Shown: positions 1-9,205 of the stretch, piece after piece | How the letters are laid out: every line of letters begins with the position of its first letter | How positions within the stretch are numbered: position 1 is the stretch's first letter | From: CBDCWT01 sp965223305 | Lineage (GTDB): Bacteria > Planctomycetota > Planctomycetia > Pirellulales > Pirellulaceae | DNA length: 42,170 bases | NCBI GenBank assembly: GCA_965223305.1 | Contig: CBDCWT010000008.1 | Span: 1-42,170, forward strand | Direction of reading: 5' to 3' | The notes under the pieces: model-generated | Databases searched by the model: none | What the model saw: the letters and a program-made list of their open reading frames with translations, nothing else | What the model was told of the DNA's origin: nothing | Program-made: the position numbers and the translations under genes

Positions 1-573
1 GGTGATCCCCGCAAGCTGGATGTAGTGACGAACCAACTGAGACAGGTTCGGTGCGCCGAAAGGGCGTCCTCGGCGCGACAGATAGATCGTTGTCTCGTTA
101 CGCAGGCAGGCTAGCTCTGGACGGACTTCCTCCAGGTACTTACCGAGCCAACCGAGGGCGCGTTCACCAATCGGTACGTGACGGTCTTTGCGGCCCTTGC
201 CTTGGCGAATCAGGATCGTGCCGCGTTCCCAATCGACGTCGTCTACTTTCAAGTTGATCAACTCTCCACGACGGATTGCCGTCGAATAGAACGTCTCCAG
301 GATCGAGCGGTCACGGATGCCCAGTGAGTAGCTGAGGTCACACGCGTTCATGATCGTGTCCACCTCACGTGCTGAGAGAACGTTCTCGGGCAAGCGACGT
401 TCTTCCTTGGGGAACTCCAGCTCTGCCGTTGGATTGCTGGCGATCAACTTCTCCTTCGTCAGCCAGCGGAACCAACACCGTAGGCCAACCAGACGGGTCA
501 ACTGGCAATCCGCGGAGGCGACCAACAATTTGGCAATTTGGCTCGCTGTGAGCAACCGGCACCGGCAAGTCAT
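1..573 (-). CDS. Tyrosine recombinase/integrase, cut by the window edge and probably lacking its N-terminus
   Basis: This is a reverse-strand reading frame that is open to the left edge. It translates to a typical phage-integrase/XerC-D type catalytic domain. It has the end of the core-binding domain (CWFRWLTKEKLIASNP), then RRLPENVLSAREVD, the box I arginine in FYSTAIRRGELINL, and the beta-hairpin lysine motif in IRQGKGRKDRHVPIG. The HxxR box II and the catalytic tyrosine would lie beyond position 1. The first ATG in this frame is at 573 and overlaps the TGA of the preceding frame (ATGA). Only about 35 residues precede the WFRWL motif, far less than the roughly 100-residue core-binding domain of the family. 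The 5' end is therefore probably missing or frameshifted, with the rest decaying in the 570-820 frames. Family identity is clear. Whether it is functional is doubtful. Confidence 0.75.
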   Translation of the reverse strand, partial: MTCRCRLLTASQIAKLLVASADCQLTRLVGLRCWFRWLTKEKLIASNPTAELEFPKEERRLPENVLSAREVDTIMNACDLSYSLGIRDRSILETFYSTAIRRGELINLKVDDVDWERGTILIRQGKGRKDRHVPIGERALGWLGKYLEEVRPELACLRNETTIYLSRRGRPFGAPNLSQLVRHYIQLAGIT

Positions 574-820
574 CGAGAAAGACGCTCGCTCGTTCCCCCA
601 ATTTTCCGGCTTGTCTGGTCCAGCGTGTCAACCGAGAACTTGTCATCAAGCACCGTTTCCAGATTCTCAGCCGACTGATGGCGGACTCGACACAGAATAG
701 CTGCGAGATCATATCGCGAAGCTGGCAGGAGAGCAGGTTCAGCTGATCTGAGACCTCCTCAGGACTAGCATTACACTGCCAGACGGGGTTGTCAGAAGTG
801 ACTAAATCGACGACGTTCAT
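570..820 (-). pseudogene. Small damaged ORF upstream of the integrase
   Basis: An ATG at 820 (MNVVDLVTSDNPVW) is preceded at good spacing by AAGGAGG (829-835 on the plus-strand numbering), so a gene start here is credible. The first ~43 residues look protein-like in this frame. Downstream of about 690 the protein-like reading moves to another frame (SAENLETVLDDKFSVDTLDQ) and ends at a TGA overlapping the ATG of the integrase frame at 573. No family was recognised. It could be a small helical protein translationally coupled to the recombinase, or the ruined N-terminal part of the recombinase itself. The frame change is inferred from amino-acid composition only. Confidence 0.3.
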
Positions 821-937
821 TGCAACGGCCTCCTTGCCTTTGTGAATCGGAAGGTCGAACACCCGAATCATGGCAGGAAGGCCGTTTCTTGTTTACCCAG
901 ATTTCTCAGCTCTCGCCGCCGAACGGCGGGTTGCCGG

Positions 938-1447
938 TCATACCCTTCTGCTCCCCGGCTTCACTTTTCTCTCAAGCAATTCCAACAACTCCCCATGCCC
1001 CTTAAGGACTTTAGATATGCGCAGCTTCTCGCCATCTGCAAATCTTAGAACATATGAGTCTGTCATGCGACTGAAGTGTATAGACTCAAGATTGCGCCAA
1101 GTGACATAACGCCAGCCACGCCATGGCGTGCGATAAGACATACCAGATTGATCGTATCGCCCTTTAACGCCAAAAAACTCGACAAGACAATACACTGCAC
1201 AGATGCCAAACCCAGCAGCGCACGCCACGATTGACATAACTTCTCGCGTTATCGGGAACACATCACTCCGAACCATCGCACTTGCAGCAAGCATCGAAAT
1301 CACCATACATACCATGCCAATGGCAAACATCTCCCAACCGTATTCAAGATCGGAACTCGCAGAATGTTTGCGGCTCTTGGCTACACCAATCATAACAACA
1401 TAGGCTATCGTCGCTCCGATTAGTCCGATAATGATCGCTCTTGACAT
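938..1447 (-). CDS. Small membrane protein with C-terminal PH-like domain, candidate immunity partner of the RHS gene
   Basis: The 169-residue product has three predicted membrane segments (about residues 4-22, 39-60 and 70-94). A roughly 65-residue soluble tail follows (YRTPWRGWRYVTWRNLESIHF, then YVLRFADGEKLRIS) with the strand pattern of bacterial PH-like domains. No specific family was recognised. The gene lies 108 bp downstream of the giant RHS gene on the same strand, the usual place for an immunity or orphan gene following a polymorphic RHS tip. The immunity role is inferred from position only. A 5-bp GC stem with a GAAC loop (916-929) follows the stop but has no T-tract, so it is a weak terminator candidate. 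Confidence 0.6.
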   Translation of the reverse strand: MSRAIIIGLIGATIAYVVMIGVAKSRKHSASSDLEYGWEMFAIGMVCMVISMLAASAMVRSDVFPITREVMSIVACAAGFGICAVYCLVEFFGVKGRYDQSGMSYRTPWRGWRYVTWRNLESIHFSRMTDSYVLRFADGEKLRISKVLKGHGELLELLERKVKPGSRRV

Positions 1448-1555
1448 AGTGAAACACGTCTATTCACATGAGACGAGCGTGGTATCGACACATTCCATTT
1501 ATTGCCGAAAGCAGTCCCCGCACTTCGCTGGAACTTCGCCTACCGCCACGTAATT

Positions 1556-4500
1556 CTACCAATCCAACAGCCAGCACTTTTCTCCCCATGACTTCGGAAA
1601 CCAGCGCTGCATGCCAAAGGGAACATACCAAGGGCTTTCGTTCTCTTTCATAGGTGCCTGATTCGGCACCTGTGGCGCGTCGTTGCTTTTTATTTTGTCT
1701 TCCGCATAATCCGCCGCGGCATCAAGAGCTTTGTTTGCCCCGACGGTTACAGCACCAGCCACTGTAGCCTTTGTCGCTTCAGAAATCGCTGCTGGTTTCA
1801 TTTTTTGCAACTTTTGGATTTTCTTTTGGATCTTTTGTAAATCTTTCGCCTTGTCCTTGTATTTATGTGCCTGAGTAATGGCAGACCTAATTTTGTGCAG
1901 TTGTTGGATCTTGTCACTAACCTGCACAACATCACAAAGCTTTTCTCCAACTTTCAACAATCCCACGCCAAATGCGCCGGTTGTCGCGGAGACGCCGACG
2001 TCAGTCCAGTTGATGTCAAGCGCTGGTTCACCAACTAGCAGATTCGTTCCGACTTGAAAGGCGATCTCCAAACCAGCGCCAGTAGCAGCGCCAACAATGA
2101 AATTGACGATTAGCCCATCAGGGTCCGTCGCGCCCGTCGTAAAGTTCCCCACATACCGATACAGATTCGACGGATCCCCCTCAAACCCAATCGGATCCTC
2201 ACTGATCCAACCGCCCACAGCAGGGTCGTACCATCTTGCCCGATTATACTGCAAACCGACATCCTCGTCCCAATCGCGGCCGGTGTAGCCAAAGAGGAAA
2301 TCAACCGAATTTGACTCGTTGACGCGGTTGCCAAACGAATCATAGACCACATGATTGACAACCGTGCCTTCGTTATCGATGACATCCCGCACACTCCCCA
2401 GGTGGTCGGTGAGCGGCCAGTAGACGTCTCCGTTCGCCGATGTCGTCGCGACCTGCTCGTCCGCCAAGATCATGTCGACCACCGGCCCGTGAAGATAACG
2501 GTGTGACAACTCCGCGCCCCCAGAGCCCGACTCCTCGGTGAACTCCAGGGCAATGTGCTCACCGTCGTACACCCAGGTTGTTGAGCGATCGACAGTCCCA
2601 TTGCCATCGTCGTCTTCATCCTTGCCGATTCGCCGATCAAAGGCGTCGTACCTGTAGTCAAACTGCTCTTGAATCGTGCCGCCACTATCACGGTCGATCA
2701 CCGAGACCAGACGATTGCGGTAGTCCCAAACGTACTCGGTGTACGAACCATCCGGCGCCGTTTTCCTCGTGCGATTGCCCTCGGCGTCGTACTGGTAGTC
2801 GTCGGTGCCTACCGACTCCAAGCGATTGTCTTTGCCAGTTGTGTACGCGGTGGTCGTGGCACCCATGGTGGTCTGCGTTCGGTTTCCGTTTCCCTCGAAG
2901 TCGTACCCTTCGAACGCAGGAACAAATGGACTTGGCGCACCCGCACCGGCAGCATAGGACGCAGAAGTCAGCTGATTGCGAAGATCATACCCGTAGGTCG
3001 CCACGAATCCGTCCTGCCACGACGAAAAATTCGTCAGCCGATTGCCCTCATCATAGTCCAAAAAGTAAGCGGCCAGCGTGTCACCACCAGTTTGGAAGCC
3101 GCTGCCGTTCCACGGCGTCGTGGTCTCGACTTTGGAATGTGTGATGCTCGTCACACGACCGGCCTTGTCGTAGTCATACAGCGAATGGGCCACGAGATCG
3201 GAACTCGATCCACCGACTGCATAACGTCTTATGTCAGTCAACTGACTTGCGGCGTCGTACGCGAAATCGACCTGTTTCCCAGCCACCGCGTTTCCACCTG
3301 CTTGGCCACCCTGGACAATCTCTACCAGCCGATACAGACCATCATACGCAAACGCCGTCAGAAAGTCTTTGGTCGTCGTATTGTTCTCGACAAACGCCGC
3401 TTCCAGCGATTCCCGGTTGCCTATCAAGTCGTACGAGTGTCCCAGAACCACATCTTCAGTGAGGCTGCTGTACTGATGTGTCTCCGAGGTAACGCGATCC
3501 AGATCATCGTAGGTGAACTGGTAGTCCACCGTCGCACCCGAATCGGTGACGCTGAGAAGATTGCCCACCAGGTCGTAACCAAAAGTGAAGGTTCGTGAAC
3601 TGACGTCGTTCCACTGTTCCTGTGTCACCCGGTATAAGTCGTCATAGTCGTAGGTGGTCAGGCGATTGTTGCGATCGGTCACCGTACGCAGGTTACCGAC
3701 TGCGTCCCACTTGTACTGCCGCACGTCACCCGACTCGTTCGTTTCACGAAACGCGCGGTCCCAGCCGTCGTATTCCCATGTGGTAGTATTGCGAGAATTG
3801 TTGTTGGTGTTGATGTCGGCCGCATCAATCAGACTGGTCATGTTGTTGACAAGGTCGAAGGTGTACTGAGTCACGTCTCCGTTGGCATCTGTAGCTTTGG
3901 CTTTGCGGAACAGATGGTCATATTCATACGTCATCGTGTGTCCCAACGCGTCGGTCGACTGTACCAAGTTGCCAATCGAATCGTAGGTGTAGGCCATCGT
4001 CGGAGAAAGTTCTCCACCGGGGGTGGCATCGGGATCCGGCGGAGTGATCAAGACCACTCGCCCGAGTCCGTCGTAGTCGTACGTTGTCTTGCGGCTCAAC
4101 GGGTCAAGGACCTCCTTCAACTGGTTGGCCGCGTCATAGACATACGTGGTCAAGGTACTTTCCGGCGCCAACACGCTAGCCATCCGCGCTCGACCGTCGT
4201 AGCTGTAGGTTGTGGCATTGCCTTCGGCGTCGTGCACATTCTTGAGTTGGCCGTCCGGATAGTAGTTGAACCAAGTCACGGGATGCTGGCTATCGACTGC
4301 CGGCTCGCTCACGTATTGCACGCGTCCCAAGAAGTCGGTCTGTGATTCGGTGATGCGATCTTCAGGGTCGGTGATTCGCTCGATCCACCCATAGCCAGTC
4401 GAGACGTACTGCAAGCTGGTCACCGGCCGCAGGGTTCCGCCGTCAGGATCCGGCTCGGCGATACTGAGCGGGCGGTCCCAGGCGTCGTAATGGAAATCGG

Positions 4501-7500
4501 TGGTGTGGCCCAAGGCGTCGGTCGTCGACCAGAGATTGCCCACGTTGTCGTAGACATAAGTCGTTACTGGCCCCGCTTCCACGATCTGCCCGGTAACTGT
4601 GAAGAGATCAACAAAGGGCGCCACGACTTTCGTCAGACGATCCAAATGGTCGTAGGCGAAGCTGCTGGTTCTCCCTTCGGCGTCCGTCACCGATGTGAGA
4701 TTGTTGTTGCCGTCATAGTTGATGAAGTGCGTAATAGGTCGACCTTGCCAGGACGCCCAATCAGGATGCCCGCCGGTGGCTGCAGACCAGTTGGCCGGCA
4801 TCGCATTGACGTCGCAGCTCGTAGCAGTGGTGTCCGCCGTCGGACTAGGTTCGACCATCCACACAGGACGATTCCGCCCGTCGTAATAGAAACAGCTGGT
4901 GTGAACGGAGGCGACGGACAGCGGATCGAGATTGAACTGTGTCACGCTGGCCACATTGTCAAAGGCATCATAGGTGTATTCGGTCACCAACGAAGCTTCG
5001 GGGTTCGCGCCGTCTGGATCGGCCGACGTTACTCGGATCAGTCGGTCCAGTTGGTCAAATTTGAACTCCGTGAAACGACCTATCTCGTCGGTGAACTTGG
5101 TCAAGTTGCGGTTGCCGTCATATTCATAATGCACAGTCGCTGCCAGCGTGCCGTCCTGAGCCGCATAGGTGACTGACTTCAACAATCCATAAGTGGAAAC
5201 GTCCTGCGGATTATCAAAGTAGGCATAGGTGGTTTCCAACTTGGCGGTCCGCCCAGTGGTCACTTTTTCGCGCACCACCAGTCCGTTTGGCAGAGCCGAT
5301 GTCTGCTCTGCAGGCGAGTACACGTACTCCGTAATCGCATCCTGTGGAGCGGCGTAGTATGCGTGACCACTATCCGCCAGCGACGGATCGTTGATGCGGT
5401 TGATCACGTTCAGCACGTCTATGCTGGTGAAGCCTCCGTCGCCGCTGCTGTCCAAGAAAGGCTCTTGCGGCTGTCGCACGTCGGGCAGAGGCGTTTCGCC
5501 TCCCAATTGATTGATCCGGTTGATCAGAGACAGTACATCCCCCACTGGAGTCACGAGCCCGCTGTCGTCGATGTCGTGGCGATTGACCGGATTCTGCCAG
5601 GGCGAGTGCTGCGGCCCGCGATGCACGCGGGCACCGGGGGCTTGGGCAGTAATGCTGTCGAGATTTGCGTTGCCGTCGAGACCGAACAGCGTGAGCTGCC
5701 CTAACTCGTTGATGAATTCACGTGGCCGTGAAAGAAAGTAGCCATCGTTGGGATCCTGCGGATCGTCGGGCCAATCCAGTGTGTAAGTCGCCAGGGCGAG
5801 CTTGGGCAGCCGCTGGCGGGTAACGTTGCTATCAACATCGTGGTCAAAGCCGATGTATCGCTTTTCGACGGACACCGAGTGGTCGATCATCAGCGCCGGA
5901 TCCAAGTCGGGCCGGAGAGTGAAATCATCTGCGTCCGGTTCTGTGATGACTTTGATCTCCCCTCGATCCTGCACGACATTGCCGTAACTGTCCACCTCGG
6001 CCGGTTTCCGCTGGAAGCGGAACGTCTGGTTGTGCGCGTCCACGATCTCGAGCACGCGGCCCCGCTGGTCGATCTCGTACTTCGTTAAAAACCCTCGTCC
6101 ATCATTGACCTCGGCGACATTCTCGAATTCCTCAAGTGTACGCGGGCTTTGGCTGCCGGGCGTCCAGCCGGCGCCGACCGGTAGCTCTTCATCCTGGCGG
6201 TAGGCATTCAGGCTCCAACTCGAGCCATCCGGACGAGTGATCGTTACTGCACCTCTCCACTGGCGCGCGTAGCCATAGTTCGACGAAGTGTAGACAAGGG
6301 AGGTCGTCTGGTCCTGGCTCTCCGGCCCCGCCACACCTTGTGCGCCATTGGCGTGACGAGTGATCGAAACGAGACGATCTTGGCTGTCGAGCTGGAAGGT
6401 CGTTTCCGGCTGAGGCCCCGAGACGTAGCCCGCGATGGTGGGATCTGGGAGACTGACCACGATGGTGTCGGCGACCGAGTCATAGACGAGCGTACTTACA
6501 CGGCCGGCAAAATCGGTGAAAGTGACCGTCCCAGTCGGTTGATCGTAGACAATCGTAGTTTCCCGCTTAAACGGATCCGAGATTTTCTCCAGACGGTCAT
6601 TGTTGTCATAGTAAAACCGGGTTTCGTTGCCATTGCGGTCAGTGTAGCTGTAGTGGCGACCCGCCTGCCATGTCTTGTTCACACCGCCAACGGACTCGGT
6701 ATAGGTGCTGACTGGAAAGCGGTCCACGTCCCCGTATCGATCAGTCAGCACGTAGAAATCGTCGCCGGTCGAAGGAGTCGAGTTGTCGTCGATCGTCAGT
6801 TTGGAGATCGTATCAGCGGCGCTATCAGAACCATTGGGATACCACGACACCGTGTTGTCGCCGCGCACGATGGCCAACCCATCAGTAGCCACTGGGGCCG
6901 TGGCGGTGTAGACCCACATTTTCGTCGACAGAGCCTGCTTCAAGAAAGGAAACGTCAAACCGGGGGCCAGATCGTTGTTCTTCCACCGGTTCACAACGAC
7001 GTGAGACGTCTCAACACTCCAGGTGTCTGAAGTATTGCTGCCGGTACCATCGAGTACATAGCTATACGAGCCGGTATCGATCGTGTCCACATCCACTGGT
7101 ACGGCGAACGCAACCGTTTCATCTTGCAAGCTGGACGTATCGAGCGTGAAGACAAGCGGCGGGCTGCCAGGTAGTGCTGGACTGCCGTCCCACTTGTTGA
7201 CCGCGACGCTCACATCGATCGAGTCGGGCCAGACCGAACCTAGCCGACGGAACTCGCCACGGACCACCGTTTGTGTGCCGTGGGCGCCCTCACCCAGATA
7301 GGTCACGAGGTCCGGAACAATGGCAGTGTGTACCGCGGCACTGTGCGTGCTGGCACCGATCTGCTCAGCTCCGCACACGATGCAGACACAGCTGCACTGC
7401 TCGTCGGAGGTCCCATCAATTTGTGCTCGTTCGTCGGGCATCTGGGCGGCATTCGTGTTGTCGATGATGGTGACCTCGGCCTCCAACTCTGTGTCGATGA

Positions 7501-9202
7501 AAGCACCCGGGTCCGGTGTCGTGATCTCTTTCTGAGACTCCAGATTGGCGTGTACGATCTCGTTCCCTTCAGAGTAGAAGTCATCCGACGGTAGGACGTC
7601 GACGTTCACGCTGGTGACGTGGTCCAGAACCAGCAGAAGCGGATCTTCGGGAGCGACGAAGAGCTTACCGGTAACCTCTGGATCCTCGTCATTGAGATGA
7701 CCGATCGGCAATCCAACATCGGGATCGGGATTCACGTCGCGGCTTAGTGTGTAATCGACCGGCCCCCTGAGTAAGCTCTCCGCGTGGGGTTTGGCCGCGT
7801 TGGGAAACTGATCCGGATCCGCGTTGAGAATCAGGCGAAACGAGGAACATAGCTGGTTCGCGCCTCCCGAAATTGTAAAAGTCCCGGGGAGTTCGTTCTG
7901 TTCGTGCGCTTGCGGATCGGACGCCGTGAAGGTGATTGTTTCGGCGTCGTCAGTAATGGTAACGGTCCCGGTGGTTTGGTGCCCTGTCAAAGTGACGGTT
8001 TCATCTCCTTCCTCTTCGTCAAACTCACTCGTGACGTCAACCACGAAAACAAGGTCGTCCTGGTCGCTCAGACTGCTGTCGAAGATGATATGGAGCTCCT
8101 CTCCGATCACGTCCAGCACATGGTTCGAACCTGAAACGAATTCATAGTCGACTTCGTGCTCGGCGCTCCCAGCCAACGTGAAGACGAGCTTGCTACCGAA
8201 GGAACTCCAGCTGTGCCCCTGATTCAAACTGATTGTGAATTTGCCGTCCTGGATCTCATTGCAGTAGTAGAGAGCCGAGTTCTCTTGCCCATTGTCGCCA
8301 GTAATCGTGATCGCACCTCCTGGTGGATTGTCGTCATCTACGACTGTCACTTCGGTCGTGGCTGTATTCCCGAACGAGTCGCTGACGGTAAACCTTATTT
8401 GACTTTCCTCCTCGGCATCCGTGTCGTGTTCGAGTTTAAGTGTGAATTGACCCGTCATGTTGGGCGGCTGGCCGGTCAGCGACACGGTATCCTCATTCGG
8501 TCCAGCACCGTCAACGAAAAAGTCGTCCGGATGTTCGGCGCCGTTTCCTATCGTGTCGTCGACGAATGACAGCGTCAACGAAGTTTCACAACCCTGACCA
8601 GTGGCGTCCACGGTAACAACCGACTCGGCATAGGACCCCGGGGTGGCGTCGCTTTCATTGAGCGTGGCAGGGGCGGCCGACATACTCAGCTCGCAGTCGC
8701 CGAGGTCGAAGGAGCCGGGCGTCCAGCTGCCAACTTCGCCCGTTATCTGCAATTGTGCCGACCCAAAGTGAATATCGTATGGTGAAACAGGGTTATCCTG
8801 CCCGTAGACGCTGACATCGCCTGCAGGCAGGTCGTCCGCCGGGTCAGCGTAGAAGGTTGCCGTACCTGCTTGCTCGGCCCGCAGCAGCGTGCTGAAGAGG
8901 AGCCGTTCGTTTGGCCCCAGCGGAGCCAAGCTGGCGGCACTAGCGCCCACCTCGTTCAGGAGGCCGGGCGTCGTGAGGTCGTAGGATTGGGCAGTCGTAT
9001 AATCAGTCGCAAAGACCGGTGTCTGACGGACGGTGACGAGTTCTTCGTCGAACAACACGTCGAAGTAGGCACTGAAGACTCCCGTCGCCGACGCACGCAA
9101 ATCCTTGGTGTAGGCATTGAGCGTGAACTCTTCGCCGGCGTCCGCTCCGCTGATCGGATTGCCCAGTTTGTCGACGAGCTCCAGCCGGAGGTGGTGTAAC
9201 AT
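1556..9202 (-). CDS. Giant RHS/YD-repeat protein with cohesin-like, Calx-beta-like and internal dockerin-like modules; 5' end lost at the IS
   Basis: The reading frame encodes 2548 residues. Residues ~1-155 form a cohesin-like beta-sandwich of the planctomycete type (LRLELVDKLGNPIS, VFSAYFDVLFD, LAPLGPNERLLFS). Calx-beta-like repeats rich in Asp/Glu follow to ~590, then a Cys cluster (CSCVCIVCG, ~602). YD/RHS repeats (YDNNDRLEKISD, YDAFDNVASVT and many more) run from ~830 to ~2290. Two F-hand/dockerin-like calcium loops (DIDDSGLVTPVGDVLSLINR and DSSGDGGFTSIDVLNVINR) interrupt them at ~1207-1274. The RHS core signature (YDSFGNR, FGYTGRDWDEDVGLQYNRAR, SEDPIGF, NLYRYVGN) lies at ~2284-2357. The last ~185 residues are a variable tip: glycine-rich hydrophobic stretch, Lys-rich coiled coil, and a Trp-rich end (CWLLDW) with no recognised toxin fold. 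There is no signal peptide or export motif, and the ATG at 9202 sits at the IS boundary, so the native N-terminus is almost certainly missing. Confidence 0.85.
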   Translation of the reverse strand: MLHHLRLELVDKLGNPISGADAGEEFTLNAYTKDLRASATGVFSAYFDVLFDEELVTVRQTPVFATDYTTAQSYDLTTPGLLNEVGASAASLAPLGPNERLLFSTLLRAEQAGTATFYADPADDLPAGDVSVYGQDNPVSPYDIHFGSAQLQITGEVGSWTPGSFDLGDCELSMSAAPATLNESDATPGSYAESVVTVDATGQGCETSLTLSFVDDTIGNGAEHPDDFFVDGAGPNEDTVSLTGQPPNMTGQFTLKLEHDTDAEEESQIRFTVSDSFGNTATTEVTVVDDDNPPGGAITITGDNGQENSALYYCNEIQDGKFTISLNQGHSWSSFGSKLVFTLAGSAEHEVDYEFVSGSNHVLDVIGEELHIIFDSSLSDQDDLVFVVDVTSEFDEEEGDETVTLTGHQTTGTVTITDDAETITFTASDPQAHEQNELPGTFTISGGANQLCSSFRLILNADPDQFPNAAKPHAESLLRGPVDYTLSRDVNPDPDVGLPIGHLNDEDPEVTGKLFVAPEDPLLLVLDHVTSVNVDVLPSDDFYSEGNEIVHANLESQKEITTPDPGAFIDTELEAEVTIIDNTNAAQMPDERAQIDGTSDEQCSCVCIVCGAEQIGASTHSAAVHTAIVPDLVTYLGEGAHGTQTVVRGEFRRLGSVWPDSIDVSVAVNKWDGSPALPGSPPLVFTLDTSSLQDETVAFAVPVDVDTIDTGSYSYVLDGTGSNTSDTWSVETSHVVVNRWKNNDLAPGLTFPFLKQALSTKMWVYTATAPVATDGLAIVRGDNTVSWYPNGSDSAADTISKLTIDDNSTPSTGDDFYVLTDRYGDVDRFPVSTYTESVGGVNKTWQAGRHYSYTDRNGNETRFYYDNNDRLEKISDPFKRETTIVYDQPTGTVTFTDFAGRVSTLVYDSVADTIVVSLPDPTIAGYVSGPQPETTFQLDSQDRLVSITRHANGAQGVAGPESQDQTTSLVYTSSNYGYARQWRGAVTITRPDGSSWSLNAYRQDEELPVGAGWTPGSQSPRTLEEFENVAEVNDGRGFLTKYEIDQRGRVLEIVDAHNQTFRFQRKPAEVDSYGNVVQDRGEIKVITEPDADDFTLRPDLDPALMIDHSVSVEKRYIGFDHDVDSNVTRQRLPKLALATYTLDWPDDPQDPNDGYFLSRPREFINELGQLTLFGLDGNANLDSITAQAPGARVHRGPQHSPWQNPVNRHDIDDSGLVTPVGDVLSLINRINQLGGETPLPDVRQPQEPFLDSSGDGGFTSIDVLNVINRINDPSLADSGHAYYAAPQDAITEYVYSPAEQTSALPNGLVVREKVTTGRTAKLETTYAYFDNPQDVSTYGLLKSVTYAAQDGTLAATVHYEYDGNRNLTKFTDEIGRFTEFKFDQLDRLIRVTSADPDGANPEASLVTEYTYDAFDNVASVTQFNLDPLSVASVHTSCFYYDGRNRPVWMVEPSPTADTTATSCDVNAMPANWSAATGGHPDWASWQGRPITHFINYDGNNNLTSVTDAEGRTSSFAYDHLDRLTKVVAPFVDLFTVTGQIVEAGPVTTYVYDNVGNLWSTTDALGHTTDFHYDAWDRPLSIAEPDPDGGTLRPVTSLQYVSTGYGWIERITDPEDRITESQTDFLGRVQYVSEPAVDSQHPVTWFNYYPDGQLKNVHDAEGNATTYSYDGRARMASVLAPESTLTTYVYDAANQLKEVLDPLSRKTTYDYDGLGRVVLITPPDPDATPGGELSPTMAYTYDSIGNLVQSTDALGHTMTYEYDHLFRKAKATDANGDVTQYTFDLVNNMTSLIDAADINTNNNSRNTTTWEYDGWDRAFRETNESGDVRQYKWDAVGNLRTVTDRNNRLTTYDYDDLYRVTQEQWNDVSSRTFTFGYDLVGNLLSVTDSGATVDYQFTYDDLDRVTSETHQYSSLTEDVVLGHSYDLIGNRESLEAAFVENNTTTKDFLTAFAYDGLYRLVEIVQGGQAGGNAVAGKQVDFAYDAASQLTDIRRYAVGGSSSDLVAHSLYDYDKAGRVTSITHSKVETTTPWNGSGFQTGGDTLAAYFLDYDEGNRLTNFSSWQDGFVATYGYDLRNQLTSASYAAGAGAPSPFVPAFEGYDFEGNGNRTQTTMGATTTAYTTGKDNRLESVGTDDYQYDAEGNRTRKTAPDGSYTEYVWDYRNRLVSVIDRDSGGTIQEQFDYRYDAFDRRIGKDEDDDGNGTVDRSTTWVYDGEHIALEFTEESGSGGAELSHRYLHGPVVDMILADEQVATTSANGDVYWPLTDHLGSVRDVIDNEGTVVNHVVYDSFGNRVNESNSVDFLFGYTGRDWDEDVGLQYNRARWYDPAVGGWISEDPIGFEGDPSNLYRYVGNFTTGATDPDGLIVNFIVGAATGAGLEIAFQVGTNLLVGEPALDINWTDVGVSATTGAFGVGLLKVGEKLCDVVQVSDKIQQLHKIRSAITQAHKYKDKAKDLQKIQKKIQKLQKMKPAAISEATKATVAGAVTVGANKALDAAADYAEDKIKSNDAPQVPNQAPMKENESPWYVPFGMQRWFPKSWGEKCWLLDW

Positions 9203-9205
9203 TCT

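Noticed and set aside
2669..3598. 309-residue plus-strand open frame
   Set aside because: It is antisense to the YD repeats of the RHS gene; its composition (Arg/Val rich, repeating) mirrors the repeat array and no family is recognisable.
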